A DNA stretch of 64,000 nucleotides from Picrophilus oshimae DSM 9789 (GTDB taxonomy: Archaea; Thermoplasmatota; Thermoplasmata; Thermoplasmatales; Thermoplasmataceae): positions 248,001 through 312,000 of the forward strand of contig NZ_FWYE01000002.1 in the NCBI RefSeq assembly GCF_900176435.1. The letters run 5' to 3'. Numbering within the stretch: position 1 is the stretch's first letter; every line of letters begins with the position of its first letter. The notes under the pieces were generated by a model. The model ran no database searches. It saw only the letters and a program-made list of their open reading frames with translations, and was not told where the DNA came from. This document shows, piece after piece, positions 25,495 through 34,689 of this stretch. A program made the translations under genes and the position numbers.

Positions 25495-26118
25495 ATCAAC
25501 ATTTTTGTATATGTTTTTTTCTTTTATATCAAATTCTTTTTCTATTGATTGAATAAGCCTTTCCCTTACAGAATTTATATTAAATGGCCTTCCGGAGATT
25601 CTCTCCATTGATGTCATTATGTCCGGTGAAAAGTTGCATGGCATGATTCTGTTAAATTTTGAAAGATCTGTATTAACATTTAATGCCATGCCATGAAAGG
25701 TGGAAAATCCCCTTATTGCTATGCCTATTGAACATATCTTTCTATCTTCATGCCATACGCCTGTTTTTTCATTAAGCATTGGATAAGATTCAATATTATA
25801 ATATTTAAGCGTGTTTACAACAGAGTTCTGTATTTTTTTTATCAGGTCAAGGGCATTCATTTTTCTTTCCCTTAGATTTATTATAAAGTATACAACAAGC
25901 TGTCCTGGCCCATGGTATGTTTCGTAACCACCACGCTCAACCCTTATAATGTCGTCATTGCCCCTGTAATGAACACCGGCAGTGTATACATCGTTGTGTT
26001 CTAAAAATATAAATGTATCATCTATTTTATCGTTGTTTCTTAGATCAACAAGTTTTCTTTGAAAATAAAGTACAGGTTTATATTCCATTGGGGTTTCAAA
26101 GATTATAAAATCTGGCAT
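25462..26118 (-). CDS. lipB: Octanoyltransferase (lipoyl synthesis) LipB
   Basis: Transfers an octanoyl group from carrier protein to lipoyl domains. 218 residues. The signature RGGYETYHGPGQLVVY, the catalytic lysine in EDRKICSIGIAIR and the catalytic cysteine in RIMPCNFSPD are visible, with GFSTFHGMALNVNTDL between them. The start is ATG 26118 (MPDFIIFE) or ATG 26124 two codons earlier; longer versions add an unrelated hydrophobic stretch and run into the divergent gene. No lipA or 2-oxoacid dehydrogenase gene is near. Confidence 0.9.
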   Translation of the reverse strand: MPDFIIFETPMEYKPVLYFQRKLVDLRNNDKIDDTFIFLEHNDVYTAGVHYRGNDDIIRVERGGYETYHGPGQLVVYFIINLRERKMNALDLIKKIQNSVVNTLKYYNIESYPMLNEKTGVWHEDRKICSIGIAIRGFSTFHGMALNVNTDLSKFNRIMPCNFSPDIMTSMERISGRPFNINSVRERLIQSIEKEFDIKEKNIYKNVDLVGYGNGLLP

Positions 26119-26157
26119 GTTCATAAATATTATTATAGAATAAAAAATTAATGAGAC

Positions 26158-27519
26158 ATGCATATAAGATTTATCAATGGTTTTATGTCCGGCTTTCATT
26201 TGGGCTATTTACAGAATAATAAAAATTTACCAGAAAACAGCGACTGGTACCAGTGGACACATGACAAAAATGTGAGAATGATGAACTATATCAGGGACGG
26301 ATACCCGGAGGATAATAAAATTGAATATCTCAATGATAATGTTATAAGGGATCTGCATGATAATAATTTTAATTTAATAAAAATAGACATGGACTGGCCA
26401 TCCCTATTTCCGGACGGAACCGGCGATATAAACTGCGATGTGAAATTTAATGACAAGGGTGACGTCATAGATATATCAATGAACGACAGGCTTTTTAATG
26501 ATCTAAGGAGGGCCGCCGATGATGGTATTGTTGAAAAGTATTATAATTTCATAGAAAATGCAAGGTCACATGGCATTAAAACAATGGTTACACTTTACGA
26601 TGGCGTTCTTCCATTGTGGCTTCACGATCCCCTTGATACAAATAAAAATATCTTTAAATCAGAAAGATCGGGCTGGCTAAATAAGAACATTGTTGCTGAA
26701 TTTGCAAAGTATGCATATTATATATCAAGAAGAATAAACAATGCAGATTTTTATATAACAATAAACAATGGCAATGATATTATAAATCATGGATATTTAT
26801 ACGGAAATCTTGATGGCTATCCACCAGGGATATCAGGCTACGATGCATCGATAATTTCCATGAGGAATATGGCATATTCGCATAATATTGCATATAAGAT
26901 TCTATCAGGGATAAATAAAACAGGCATATCGGTATCATATAACAATTACATACCATACGATGAGGCTTCCATTGAAATTGCAGATTACACCGGTTATTTA
27001 ATGAATAAATTGATTTTATTTAATTCTCTCTACGGTCTATTTGATAATGATCTATCAAACAGATTTGATGAGAGGAGAATAAATGAATTCCATGGTTCAG
27101 ATTTTATTGAGATTGATTACTCAGGAAACATTTGTACAAAATACACAGGCCAGGATGTATTGCCCTTGCCTTTAAGATTTACATTCATGCCTGTCTGCCC
27201 TGATAATAATGTTGAGCCCATGATGGAAAGGGCCATTTACGATTTATATTCATCATTTAAATTCGATCTATTTACAGGTGAAAAGTTTCCTGGAAATGAT
27301 GATAAAAGATTGGAATTTATTAAAAGATCACTAATTGATGTTCATAAATCAATGAATTTCGTTAAAATCATTGGGAATATCTACTCAACGCTGTATGATG
27401 GCTATGAGTTTTCAAAGGGCTTTGCCGAACGCTGCGGTATGATTGACATAAAAAATAATAAAAAGGATTCATTTTATCTTTATTCGAAAATAATCAATGA
27501 CGGAATAGATGAAAAATAA
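26158..27519 (+). CDS. Glycoside hydrolase family 1 homologue lacking catalytic glutamates (putative pseudoenzyme)
   Basis: 453 residues, alignable by eye with archaeal GH1 beta-glycosidases such as Sulfolobus LacS: FINGFMSGFHLGYLQN (start), DWYQWTHD near 29-36, LPLWLHDP near 151-158, GYPPGISGYDAS near 220-231 and DGYEFSKGF near the C terminus. The acid/base motif T-x-NEP reads TINNG at 201-205, so Glu is Asn204. The region expected to hold the nucleophile motif TENG reads FTGEK at 372-376. The His of the HWxLP motif is Asp (YDGVLP). The frame is intact over the full length, so this is not simple decay. tenA follows by 30 nt, probably on the same transcript. Confidence 0.75.
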   Translation: MHIRFINGFMSGFHLGYLQNNKNLPENSDWYQWTHDKNVRMMNYIRDGYPEDNKIEYLNDNVIRDLHDNNFNLIKIDMDWPSLFPDGTGDINCDVKFNDKGDVIDISMNDRLFNDLRRAADDGIVEKYYNFIENARSHGIKTMVTLYDGVLPLWLHDPLDTNKNIFKSERSGWLNKNIVAEFAKYAYYISRRINNADFYITINNGNDIINHGYLYGNLDGYPPGISGYDASIISMRNMAYSHNIAYKILSGINKTGISVSYNNYIPYDEASIEIADYTGYLMNKLILFNSLYGLFDNDLSNRFDERRINEFHGSDFIEIDYSGNICTKYTGQDVLPLPLRFTFMPVCPDNNVEPMMERAIYDLYSSFKFDLFTGEKFPGNDDKRLEFIKRSLIDVHKSMNFVKIIGNIYSTLYDGYEFSKGFAERCGMIDIKNNKKDSFYLYSKIINDGIDEK

Positions 27520-27549
27520 AAAATAAATAAATATTTTCAATTAAGATTT

Positions 27550-28179
27550 ATGAAATTATCTGATGTTTTAAACGATAAATACATAAAAAGCACTGTTGCA
27601 TCAATAATGAACCATCCGTTTATAAACGAGATGTCCTATGGAACATTAAGCGATGAGAAATTTAAATATTATTTAATACAGGATGACATATATTTAAAAT
27701 ACTATAAGGAAGCGGCATCTGTTATATACAAAAACACCGGGAATGATGATATAAAAGAATTATATGAGATGATTGGCATGGAGGAGCCTGAATTCCATTT
27801 AAAGATGCTTGAGATGTTTAAAATAAACAAAGAGGATATAAATGATTCGATGCTAAATTACACAAATTATTCATATATAAATCATCTTAAAAGGTGGTCA
27901 AATGAAAATGATGTTAAGGGCATGCTTGCAATGTTCCCGTGCCAGTGGACATACGATTTAATAGCGCAAAACACAAAAATAAACGATGATAGATTCAAAT
28001 TCTGGTTCGATTTCTATAAAAATGATAGATACCATGAGATCACAGAGAAGTACCTTTCAATAATGGAAAAACTTGATTTCGATGATTTATATCTCATGAT
28101 AATAAGATACGGCACATTGTATGAATTAAGATACTGGGACGATGCATATTATTCTAAAAGCGATTATATATCATCATAA
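27550..28179 (+). CDS. tenA: TenA family aminopyrimidine aminohydrolase (thiaminase II)
   Basis: Salvages base-degraded thiamine by hydrolysing aminopyrimidines to HMP. 209 residues, all-helical. The active-site Asp is in YYLIQDD near 40-46, the nucleophile Cys131 in FPCQWTYD, and the Glu/Tyr pair in LYELRYWDDAYY near the C terminus. Its product would feed ThiD in the same window. It follows the GH1-like gene by 30 nt and overlaps cdc6 tail to tail by 16 nt. Confidence 0.9.
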   Translation: MKLSDVLNDKYIKSTVASIMNHPFINEMSYGTLSDEKFKYYLIQDDIYLKYYKEAASVIYKNTGNDDIKELYEMIGMEEPEFHLKMLEMFKINKEDINDSMLNYTNYSYINHLKRWSNENDVKGMLAMFPCQWTYDLIAQNTKINDDRFKFWFDFYKNDRYHEITEKYLSIMEKLDFDDLYLMIIRYGTLYELRYWDDAYYSKSDYISS

Positions 28180-29390
28180 TTTGTCCTTAGCTTTGACTGC
28201 CTTACAATCCTTGATCCCTGAAAGTTTTTAAAATTTTCATCCTCCAGTATATAATTTTTTATGGCCACCGGCTGTGAAACCTTTATCAGCTTTGTTCTTC
28301 CATACCTGCCCATGCTCCTGGTTGTGGTTACTATTAATCCTAGATCATCCAGGGATGACATTAAATCTGATATTCTTCTTGTTGATAATGGTTGAAGACC
28401 TATCTCGGCGCATATGTTTTTATAATTTTCATAGATTTCACCGGTAACCGCTATATCTGAGCTGACCTCCTGGGTTAGTATTGCGCTTAAAAGCACCATC
28501 TTCGAGTGGATTGGCAGTGTCTTCACAGATTCCTTTAATATGTTCATTTCAAAGCGCTCCCTTGCCATGTATATATCATCTATCGTTACCCTTTCCCTGT
28601 TTTCTCTAATACAGTATTCTATTGCTATTCTTAATAGCTCTATGGCCTTTCTTGCGTCTCCATGTTCCTGGGCGCCAATGGCAGCGCAAAGATTTATTGC
28701 CGAGTCTTCTATGAAACCATTCTTTATAACGCCGTTGATCCTGAATTTTAATATATCGCGGAGCTCGTCTGCATTATACGGCGTAAAAATTATGCTCTCG
28801 GCGTTGAGCCTGCTCCTAACACGCATGTCAAGCTTGTTTATAAACGACGAGTCGTTTGTTATACCTATAATTGAGCCCTCTGTATCCCCCAGAAGCTTTA
28901 AGATTACATAAAGTGAGTCGCTGCCGTTCTTTGATAAAAGCCGGTCTATCTCATCAAGTATTATTAATGTATACAGGTTTCTTGATTTTATTCTTTTAAC
29001 AAGCTCGTAGTATATCCTGTCAAATGGCAGTCCAAGATTTGGTATCTGCTCCTCCCCGATAAAGGAATTCACCATATGAACCATAATTGAATAGTGAGAA
29101 TCATAGATCTCGCAATTTATGTAATGAATTGAAACGCGGTCGCCGGCCGCACTCCTGAGCATGTTCGTTACATTAATTGCGGATGATGTTTTTCCAGATC
29201 CTGACTGGCCATAAAGTAGAATATTCGATGCAATGCCGCCATGCATGATCGAGCTCAGGGATCTTGCCATAAGCTCAATCTGCTGCTCCCTATGGGGTAG
29301 ATTGTCAGGTATGTATGAACTGCTAAGCGTTTTTAAATTACCGATAATATAATCATCAGACCTTGAATATTTAATAAAGGGATTGTCCAT
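28164..29390 (-). CDS. cdc6: Orc1/Cdc6 replication initiator
   Basis: Origin-binding AAA+ ATPase that loads MCM. 408 residues. Walker A GQSGSGKT at 61-68, Walker B with DEID at 146-149, sensor 1 IIGITND, and a C-terminal winged helix (RRISDLMSSLDDLGLIVTTT). The start is ATG 29390; GTG 29396 is an alternative. Origins are often next to cdc6 genes in archaea, but only about 47 bp separate this gene from folC and no origin-recognition-box array was seen. Confidence 0.95.
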   Translation of the reverse strand: MDNPFIKYSRSDDYIIGNLKTLSSSYIPDNLPHREQQIELMARSLSSIMHGGIASNILLYGQSGSGKTSSAINVTNMLRSAAGDRVSIHYINCEIYDSHYSIMVHMVNSFIGEEQIPNLGLPFDRIYYELVKRIKSRNLYTLIILDEIDRLLSKNGSDSLYVILKLLGDTEGSIIGITNDSSFINKLDMRVRSRLNAESIIFTPYNADELRDILKFRINGVIKNGFIEDSAINLCAAIGAQEHGDARKAIELLRIAIEYCIRENRERVTIDDIYMARERFEMNILKESVKTLPIHSKMVLLSAILTQEVSSDIAVTGEIYENYKNICAEIGLQPLSTRRISDLMSSLDDLGLIVTTTRSMGRYGRTKLIKVSQPVAIKNYILEDENFKNFQGSRIVRQSKLRTNYDDI

Positions 29391-29437
29391 AGGCACCAGC
29401 GGTTATAAGTTATTAGGTCAATATACTAAAATATTTT

Positions 29438-30745
29438 TTAACCAATTTCTTTACTGATTTTTTTACCAATATCTATAAATGGAAGGATGCCAACCTTTTC
29501 CCTTGACATTATATCGCCTATTAAATACATTGATCCACAGACAAGAATGCAGTCACTGTTTTTTAATGAGTAATCATATGCCGATAAAGGGTCCTTTATT
29601 ATCTTTACATCCCTGTATATTGATGATGCAATATCCTTTATATTATCCGGGTCCAGGGCCCTGTCCGGCTCATTCGGCATTGTTAAAACTATTTTATCTG
29701 ATAGCTGCCTCATAATTGTTAAAAATGAAAAGACGTCCTTGTCAGAAAGCATGCCAATTAACAAAAGCGGCTTCTTTTTTATGAATTTTTTGAACGATGG
29801 TACCAGATTGCTTGCTGCCGGTGGATTATGTGCAGAGTCTATTATTACCAGCGGGGATGCCCTTATGATCTCCATCCTGCCATGCCATATGGCCTTATCT
29901 ATACCGCTTTCAACATCATGCTTATTTATACTTGTATCCATGTTTTCCAGTGCTGCAACGGCCGTTTTTATATTTTTTACCTGGTAGAGCCCCAGATTAT
30001 TTGATTCTATATGATACTCGTTTAACGGCGTTTTTAAATCAAAGACCATCTTAAAATTGTATAGCTCAGGCTCCGTGCTTTTTGAGTAATCCTCGGATAG
30101 TATCAATTTTGATTTTCTCACCTGTGATAATTTTTTTATCTCTGCCAGAACCTCAGGCTTTTTATCCTGCAGGACAACGGGTATTCCGGGCTTTATTATA
30201 CCACCCTTCTCATATGCTATGGATGTAAGCGAGCAGCCAAGCTTCTGGTAGTGCTCGTAACCTATCTGGCCTATTATGCTTATCTCCGGAATTATAATGT
30301 TTGTTGAATCAAGACGGCCGCCAAGGCCAACCTCTATTGCAGCATAATCAGCATGCATATCATAAAAATACTTAAAGGCCATGACCGTTGTTGTCTCAAA
30401 AAATGTTGGATTCATTTTTATTTTTGATAGCTTATCTATATATTCCCTGTTTTCAGAGATAAAATTTATTATATAATCATCGCTGATCATTTCCTTATTA
30501 AATATAATTCTCTCGTTAAATTTTATAAGATGTGGTGACGTGTATAATCCTGTATTATATCTCTGCCTTAATATATTATATATGTAGCTTGATATTGAAC
30601 CCTTTCCATTGGTTCCTGCAATATGTATCTTTTTATATTTATCCTGTGGATTGCCAAGATGTTCTGCAAAGGCCCTGGTTGTATCAAGGCCAAGCTTTAT
30701 ACCCTCACGCTTTAATTCGTAAAGATAGTTTAAAATATCGTCCAT
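29438..30745 (-). CDS. folC: Folylpolyglutamate synthase/dihydrofolate synthase FolC
   Basis: Adds glutamate to folates. Mur-ligase superfamily, 435 residues. HIAGTNGKGS at 41-50 is the P-loop, TSPHLIKFNERI the omega-loop region, IEVGLGGRLDSTN the second signature, and IDSAHNPPA the linker motif into the C-terminal domain. Presence of FolC with Fhs, FtcD and FchA points to a tetrahydrofolate-type carrier in this organism. It lies upstream of cdc6 on the same strand (47 nt) and is divergent from the gene at 30825. Confidence 0.93.
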   Translation of the reverse strand: MDDILNYLYELKREGIKLGLDTTRAFAEHLGNPQDKYKKIHIAGTNGKGSISSYIYNILRQRYNTGLYTSPHLIKFNERIIFNKEMISDDYIINFISENREYIDKLSKIKMNPTFFETTTVMAFKYFYDMHADYAAIEVGLGGRLDSTNIIIPEISIIGQIGYEHYQKLGCSLTSIAYEKGGIIKPGIPVVLQDKKPEVLAEIKKLSQVRKSKLILSEDYSKSTEPELYNFKMVFDLKTPLNEYHIESNNLGLYQVKNIKTAVAALENMDTSINKHDVESGIDKAIWHGRMEIIRASPLVIIDSAHNPPAASNLVPSFKKFIKKKPLLLIGMLSDKDVFSFLTIMRQLSDKIVLTMPNEPDRALDPDNIKDIASSIYRDVKIIKDPLSAYDYSLKNSDCILVCGSMYLIGDIMSREKVGILPFIDIGKKISKEIG

Positions 30746-30824
30746 TGAATGCTAATGTTTATTCAATATAAAATTTTAATCTATTTAAAGATTTAATTTA
30801 AATACTGTTTTTAACTACTTTTCC

Positions 30825-31730
30825 ATGGATGATATTACAAACCAGATAATAAAGATAATAAAAAATGGTTACTACACTTACAACCTAAAGGTTTCTGATA
30901 TAATGGGCATGGTATCATCTATAACAGGCATGGATAGGGATTTGATATTGCAGGAAAATAAATGGAGCATGGATCAATCAATATATTCAATAGAATATAA
31001 AAATGTGGATATAACAATATTTAAATTGATAATATCGTATTTTAAAGGAAATCCATTTATAAATGATTTAATGATACTATCTTATTATGATAGAAAACTC
31101 TCCATGATAATCCTTGATATAATAAAGCAGAATGATTACAGAATAGGAGAAAATGATATCAGGGCTGCACTCCCTGTGCTTTCAAACAGTGATTTTTTGA
31201 ATTCTGAAGAGCTTGCAGATTATTATAATGATCTTAATTTATCATTTTCCCCTGCAAATTATAAAGATTACATTCAAATGGACTGGTTCATAGATTTAAT
31301 AATTATGCTAAAGGATGGCCTCTATGGATCAAACTACAATTACATAGAATACCTTCAGAGCTCAATTAAGGAGAGCTTTTATCTTGGCGTACTTGAACTT
31401 ATTAAAAAACAGATGCTGGCAGGGCTTGTTATAAACATAAGATCATTTTTGAATACCGGCTGGGTGAACAAAAAACTTTACGAGTATTCATTGAAAATAA
31501 AGAAGAGGGAAAAGTTATCATCATTTTATTCAATGCTTTCCATTGGAAATGATATAATGATAGGCCTGGAATTTATAATAGGCAGCTTTGAGTTTCTCCC
31601 GGCAGGAAATTACATACTTGGTGTTTATTTATTCATAGCAGGAAGTTCACAGCTGCTTATTAGGCCTGGCATAACAATAGCCAGGAATATACATTTAAAC
31701 ATGATACACAGAAAAAAGATACGCATATAA
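30825..31730 (+). CDS. Unknown protein with C-terminal YrhK-like membrane hairpin
   Basis: 301 residues. Residues 1-230 are soluble, acidic and helical with no recognised motif. Near 240-290 two hydrophobic segments (IMIGLEFIIGSFEFLPAG and LGVYLFIAGSSQLLIRPGIT) resemble the YrhK domain, a small membrane hairpin with the G-S-x-x-x-L-I-R-P pattern. The N-terminal part would then be cytoplasmic. Function unknown. TATA-like AATTTAAATAC near 30797-30807 gives a near-leaderless message. Confidence 0.5.
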   Translation: MDDITNQIIKIIKNGYYTYNLKVSDIMGMVSSITGMDRDLILQENKWSMDQSIYSIEYKNVDITIFKLIISYFKGNPFINDLMILSYYDRKLSMIILDIIKQNDYRIGENDIRAALPVLSNSDFLNSEELADYYNDLNLSFSPANYKDYIQMDWFIDLIIMLKDGLYGSNYNYIEYLQSSIKESFYLGVLELIKKQMLAGLVINIRSFLNTGWVNKKLYEYSLKIKKREKLSSFYSMLSIGNDIMIGLEFIIGSFEFLPAGNYILGVYLFIAGSSQLLIRPGITIARNIHLNMIHRKKIRI

Positions 31731-31764
31731 AGAATTTTTGAAGTTTTGAATAATGATATAAAAA

Positions 31765-32622
31765 TCATTCAAAAAGGCCGAAAACGATCTCAAAGTATAG
31801 CAACATTGATATAACCATGCTTGCTGCAAGAATTAACCATGACAGCCCAAATGGATGTGATATCAAAAATGGCTCTATTATGCCTGCAGCAGATATTGCT
31901 ATCAGCGTAAATATCCATAAAACAAGCCGTTTATTATTGTATGAAAGGTTCTTCCTGTTTTTAAATATATAAACAACAATAAGATAAAGAACAATAAACA
32001 TAATAATTGAGTATGATATAACAAGCGGGAATTCAATAAATCCATGGAACATTGCAGGATCAGATACCTGCATTAATAATAAAAGTATGCCGGCAAAACG
32101 GCTAAACGCCTTTAATTTTACTATTATAAAAAATAGCATTTCAGTAACCATTGGTATTAAAAAAAGTATGTATGTTATCGATGAGCCAAAGAATGATACA
32201 TATTTTATGTAATTTATATTATTAAAAAGATAATTCCCGGAAAGCGCAAAAAGAAGAAGTGCCATGGATATTTCATTCCATGTTAACAGTATTGAACCAT
32301 TGATCATGAGCTTTCTATCATATTTTGCTGTTTTACGCCTTATGTATCTTACAAGTATGTATAAAAGTGCTACTGTCGTTGTATCCATTGCTATATTAAT
32401 GGCTATTACGGCATCAACCAGGTTTTTATATGTTATAAAATAGTAAAGAAGTGCATCAAGCATGCTGGCCATCATGACAAGTATAATTAATGATATTGAA
32501 TGTGATAAAAATGACATGTTTTTTGATAAAGATACTGAGTATTCAAGTATCCATATTATCAAAGGCGTCATTATGACCTCGGTAAGTATTATATATATTA
32601 GATTGTGCATGTGCAGCACCAT
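31765..32622 (-). CDS. Polytopic membrane protein paired with the Fe-S membrane protein
   Basis: 285 residues with about eight hydrophobic helices and short basic loops (YIRRKTAKYDRK; FKNRKNLSYNNKR). No cysteine motif and no heme-binding pattern stand out. It follows the larger membrane ferredoxin gene by 20 nt on the same strand, so it is likely its partner subunit. Several helices look similar in character to those of that protein, but homology was not established. Confidence 0.6.
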   Translation of the reverse strand: MVLHMHNLIYIILTEVIMTPLIIWILEYSVSLSKNMSFLSHSISLIILVMMASMLDALLYYFITYKNLVDAVIAINIAMDTTTVALLYILVRYIRRKTAKYDRKLMINGSILLTWNEISMALLLFALSGNYLFNNINYIKYVSFFGSSITYILFLIPMVTEMLFFIIVKLKAFSRFAGILLLLMQVSDPAMFHGFIEFPLVISYSIIMFIVLYLIVVYIFKNRKNLSYNNKRLVLWIFTLIAISAAGIIEPFLISHPFGLSWLILAASMVISMLLYFEIVFGLFE

Positions 32623-32642
32623 ATTATGTTTTTATATAAATT

Positions 32643-34592
32643 TCACTTTGTTGCATCAAGGTTCTCATTCTTTGTTATTTTTTTCCTTAAATATTGCCTT
32701 ACATCGTAAAAGAATATATTATCGTTTGGACATGCTTCAAGGCAGTCCCCAATGCCAATGCATCTTGAATCTTTATAATAACCATTTTTTATAAAACTGC
32801 CTGGCATTTCATGGTTTCCAACGGGACATGCTGTTGCGCAGTCCTTTGTTTTGCATGTAAGGCACGCTGACGGATCTTTCACCTTCAATCTGAAGAAGCC
32901 GAACCTTGAAATGAATCTGTTGAAATTGCCCCAGTGGCAGTATCCTGTATTTATGCATGCATATGAGCCGAGAACGGGCATTGTTATAAAGACGAGATAC
33001 CATAAAACACCGAAATAAAATATGTAAAGCATGTATTCCGGGTCTGTACCATATATATAAAGCGATGTTGCATGTATTGAGTCCAAAAATGATATAACTG
33101 CGGCCATGCCTATCGATGAATAGACCATCAATGAGATTATTCTGTAAATTAGCTTCCCGGATCTGTTTGACAGTGTTATTGATTTTGATATTTTCCCGGA
33201 TCTGTTAAACTTTTTCATTGAATCGTAGAATGTTCCCTGGTACATAACAGGTGCCGTGCAAAATACAGAGCACATCTGTCTTGATCCAAAGAAAAATGAT
33301 AATAAACCGCTTATAACATATGTTAATACTATTGGTATGATCAGATCAGGGGCAACAGGGCCGCCAGAGCCAATACCCATGCTCCAGCCTATAAAAGGTA
33401 TTTTGGAATTGTTCGGTATAATAAACGATGGTATTAACACACTGTAAATGGCATAGGCACAGAGCATTAATATTAATCTTATTCTGTTTTCAGGATGCGC
33501 GCTCTTAAGCCTGAAAACAACAAGGGAGCCCATCTCAATGCCCATCATTATTAAAAACCATGTTGATAGTGCTGTTATCCCAAAAAATGCTATAAAATCG
33601 TATAATGACGATGCCATTATATTATAAAATGTACCTGATACCGCTGCAAGGTTCATTGAAGATATAAATGGTGTCGCGCCATAGTACTGTGCATCGAAGG
33701 TTGCACCCATAAAGAACTCTGAAACAAAAACCATGATCATGTATATTAATGACCATCTTCTATTGGCTATCCAGAAGAACTTTTTATCGTTGAAGCTGTA
33801 TCTAAGTATGCCGTTAAGATATATTGACATGTAGATTATCATAGATATTGATATCAATATCAATGATCCATTGTACTGCCATAGAAATATCGAACCCATC
33901 ATAAGGCTGTAACCTGTCAAAAGCCATATTATATACCTTCCAGAGGAACTGCTAATTGATTGCTTTCTGTAAAGGTGCTCGAACATGTATATAAAAAACC
34001 CGGTCATTATTGCCCCTGAAAGGTATATTGATACTGGAACCCAGAAACCGGAAAAGATAACAGGCATTAAAAGCATTACCGCGGCCTGCACGGAAAAAAC
34101 AATGATCATAAATTTATTTATATCCTTTCTTAAAAGAAACGCGCTGAGAAACATCTCAAAGGCCATTGGAAAAACAAACCAGTAGCTTGATAATGAATAT
34201 ATTACAGAATATAAATTTAAAGAGTTTTGCAACCCCGATATAAGATTAAAATCAAGACTCATTATTATTTCATCAAGTATTACAAAGATTCCTGTATAAA
34301 TGTAAAGGAAGGTTTTTGAACCTGATCTTTCATTCATTACATCAGATAAAAATTTTCCAAGGAATGGTATAACCTCAATCATCATTGCAAATGCTGATAC
34401 CTCGGCGGCCCTTACAATTGAGATTTTAAACATATAATAGAAAAGCGGACCTATGAGCATGCTGTTCATCATGGACAATAAAAGATAAACAATGAACCTC
34501 TGAAGCTGTGATGATGCCTTCCTTGCATAGGCTATTGCATAGGCCATGGCCAAGGCCATAAGGGCCGTAAATAACCACAGAATATATAACAT
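32643..34592 (-). CDS. Integral membrane protein with C-terminal ferredoxin-like Fe-S domain
   Basis: 649 residues. Twelve or more helices occupy residues 1-560. A loop RQMCSVFCTAPVMYQG near 437-452 recalls the cysteine loop of NapH/CcoG-type membrane ferredoxins. After the last helix come GYCHWGNFNRF, then SACLTCKTKDCATACPVG and CIGIGDCLEACP in the last 70 residues, enough cysteines for two [4Fe-4S] clusters. A membrane quinone- or thiol-linked electron carrier is the natural inference, with donor and acceptor unknown. It is divergent from dys, with operator-like repeats between them. Confidence 0.72.
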   Translation of the reverse strand: MLYILWLFTALMALAMAYAIAYARKASSQLQRFIVYLLLSMMNSMLIGPLFYYMFKISIVRAAEVSAFAMMIEVIPFLGKFLSDVMNERSGSKTFLYIYTGIFVILDEIIMSLDFNLISGLQNSLNLYSVIYSLSSYWFVFPMAFEMFLSAFLLRKDINKFMIIVFSVQAAVMLLMPVIFSGFWVPVSIYLSGAIMTGFFIYMFEHLYRKQSISSSSGRYIIWLLTGYSLMMGSIFLWQYNGSLILISISMIIYMSIYLNGILRYSFNDKKFFWIANRRWSLIYMIMVFVSEFFMGATFDAQYYGATPFISSMNLAAVSGTFYNIMASSLYDFIAFFGITALSTWFLIMMGIEMGSLVVFRLKSAHPENRIRLILMLCAYAIYSVLIPSFIIPNNSKIPFIGWSMGIGSGGPVAPDLIIPIVLTYVISGLLSFFFGSRQMCSVFCTAPVMYQGTFYDSMKKFNRSGKISKSITLSNRSGKLIYRIISLMVYSSIGMAAVISFLDSIHATSLYIYGTDPEYMLYIFYFGVLWYLVFITMPVLGSYACINTGYCHWGNFNRFISRFGFFRLKVKDPSACLTCKTKDCATACPVGNHEMPGSFIKNGYYKDSRCIGIGDCLEACPNDNIFFYDVRQYLRKKITKNENLDATK

Positions 34593-34627
34593 AATAACAA
34601 AATTTAAAACGGGCGTTTAAAAGTAAT

Positions 34628-34680
34628 TGTAGAAAATCTTCTACAAAAGACTTCTACAAATATTTATATTATTTATATAT
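34628..34680. promoter_or_regulatory. Operator-like repeats and TATA box upstream of dys
   Basis: TGTAGAAAATCTTCTACA at 34628-34645 is an inverted repeat with 7-nt arms around AATC. The right half recurs as a direct repeat: CTTCTACAAA at 34638-34647 and 34651-34660, 13 nt apart. A TATA-rich stretch at 34661-34680 follows directly, 10-29 nt before the dys ATG. Half-sites upstream of the TATA box are where archaeal activators bind. Confidence 0.6.
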
Positions 34681-34689
34681 AAAGGTACA

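Noticed and set aside
29391-29437. Replication origin beside cdc6
   Set aside because: Only 47 bp of non-coding DNA, with no repeated origin-recognition boxes or clear unwinding element.
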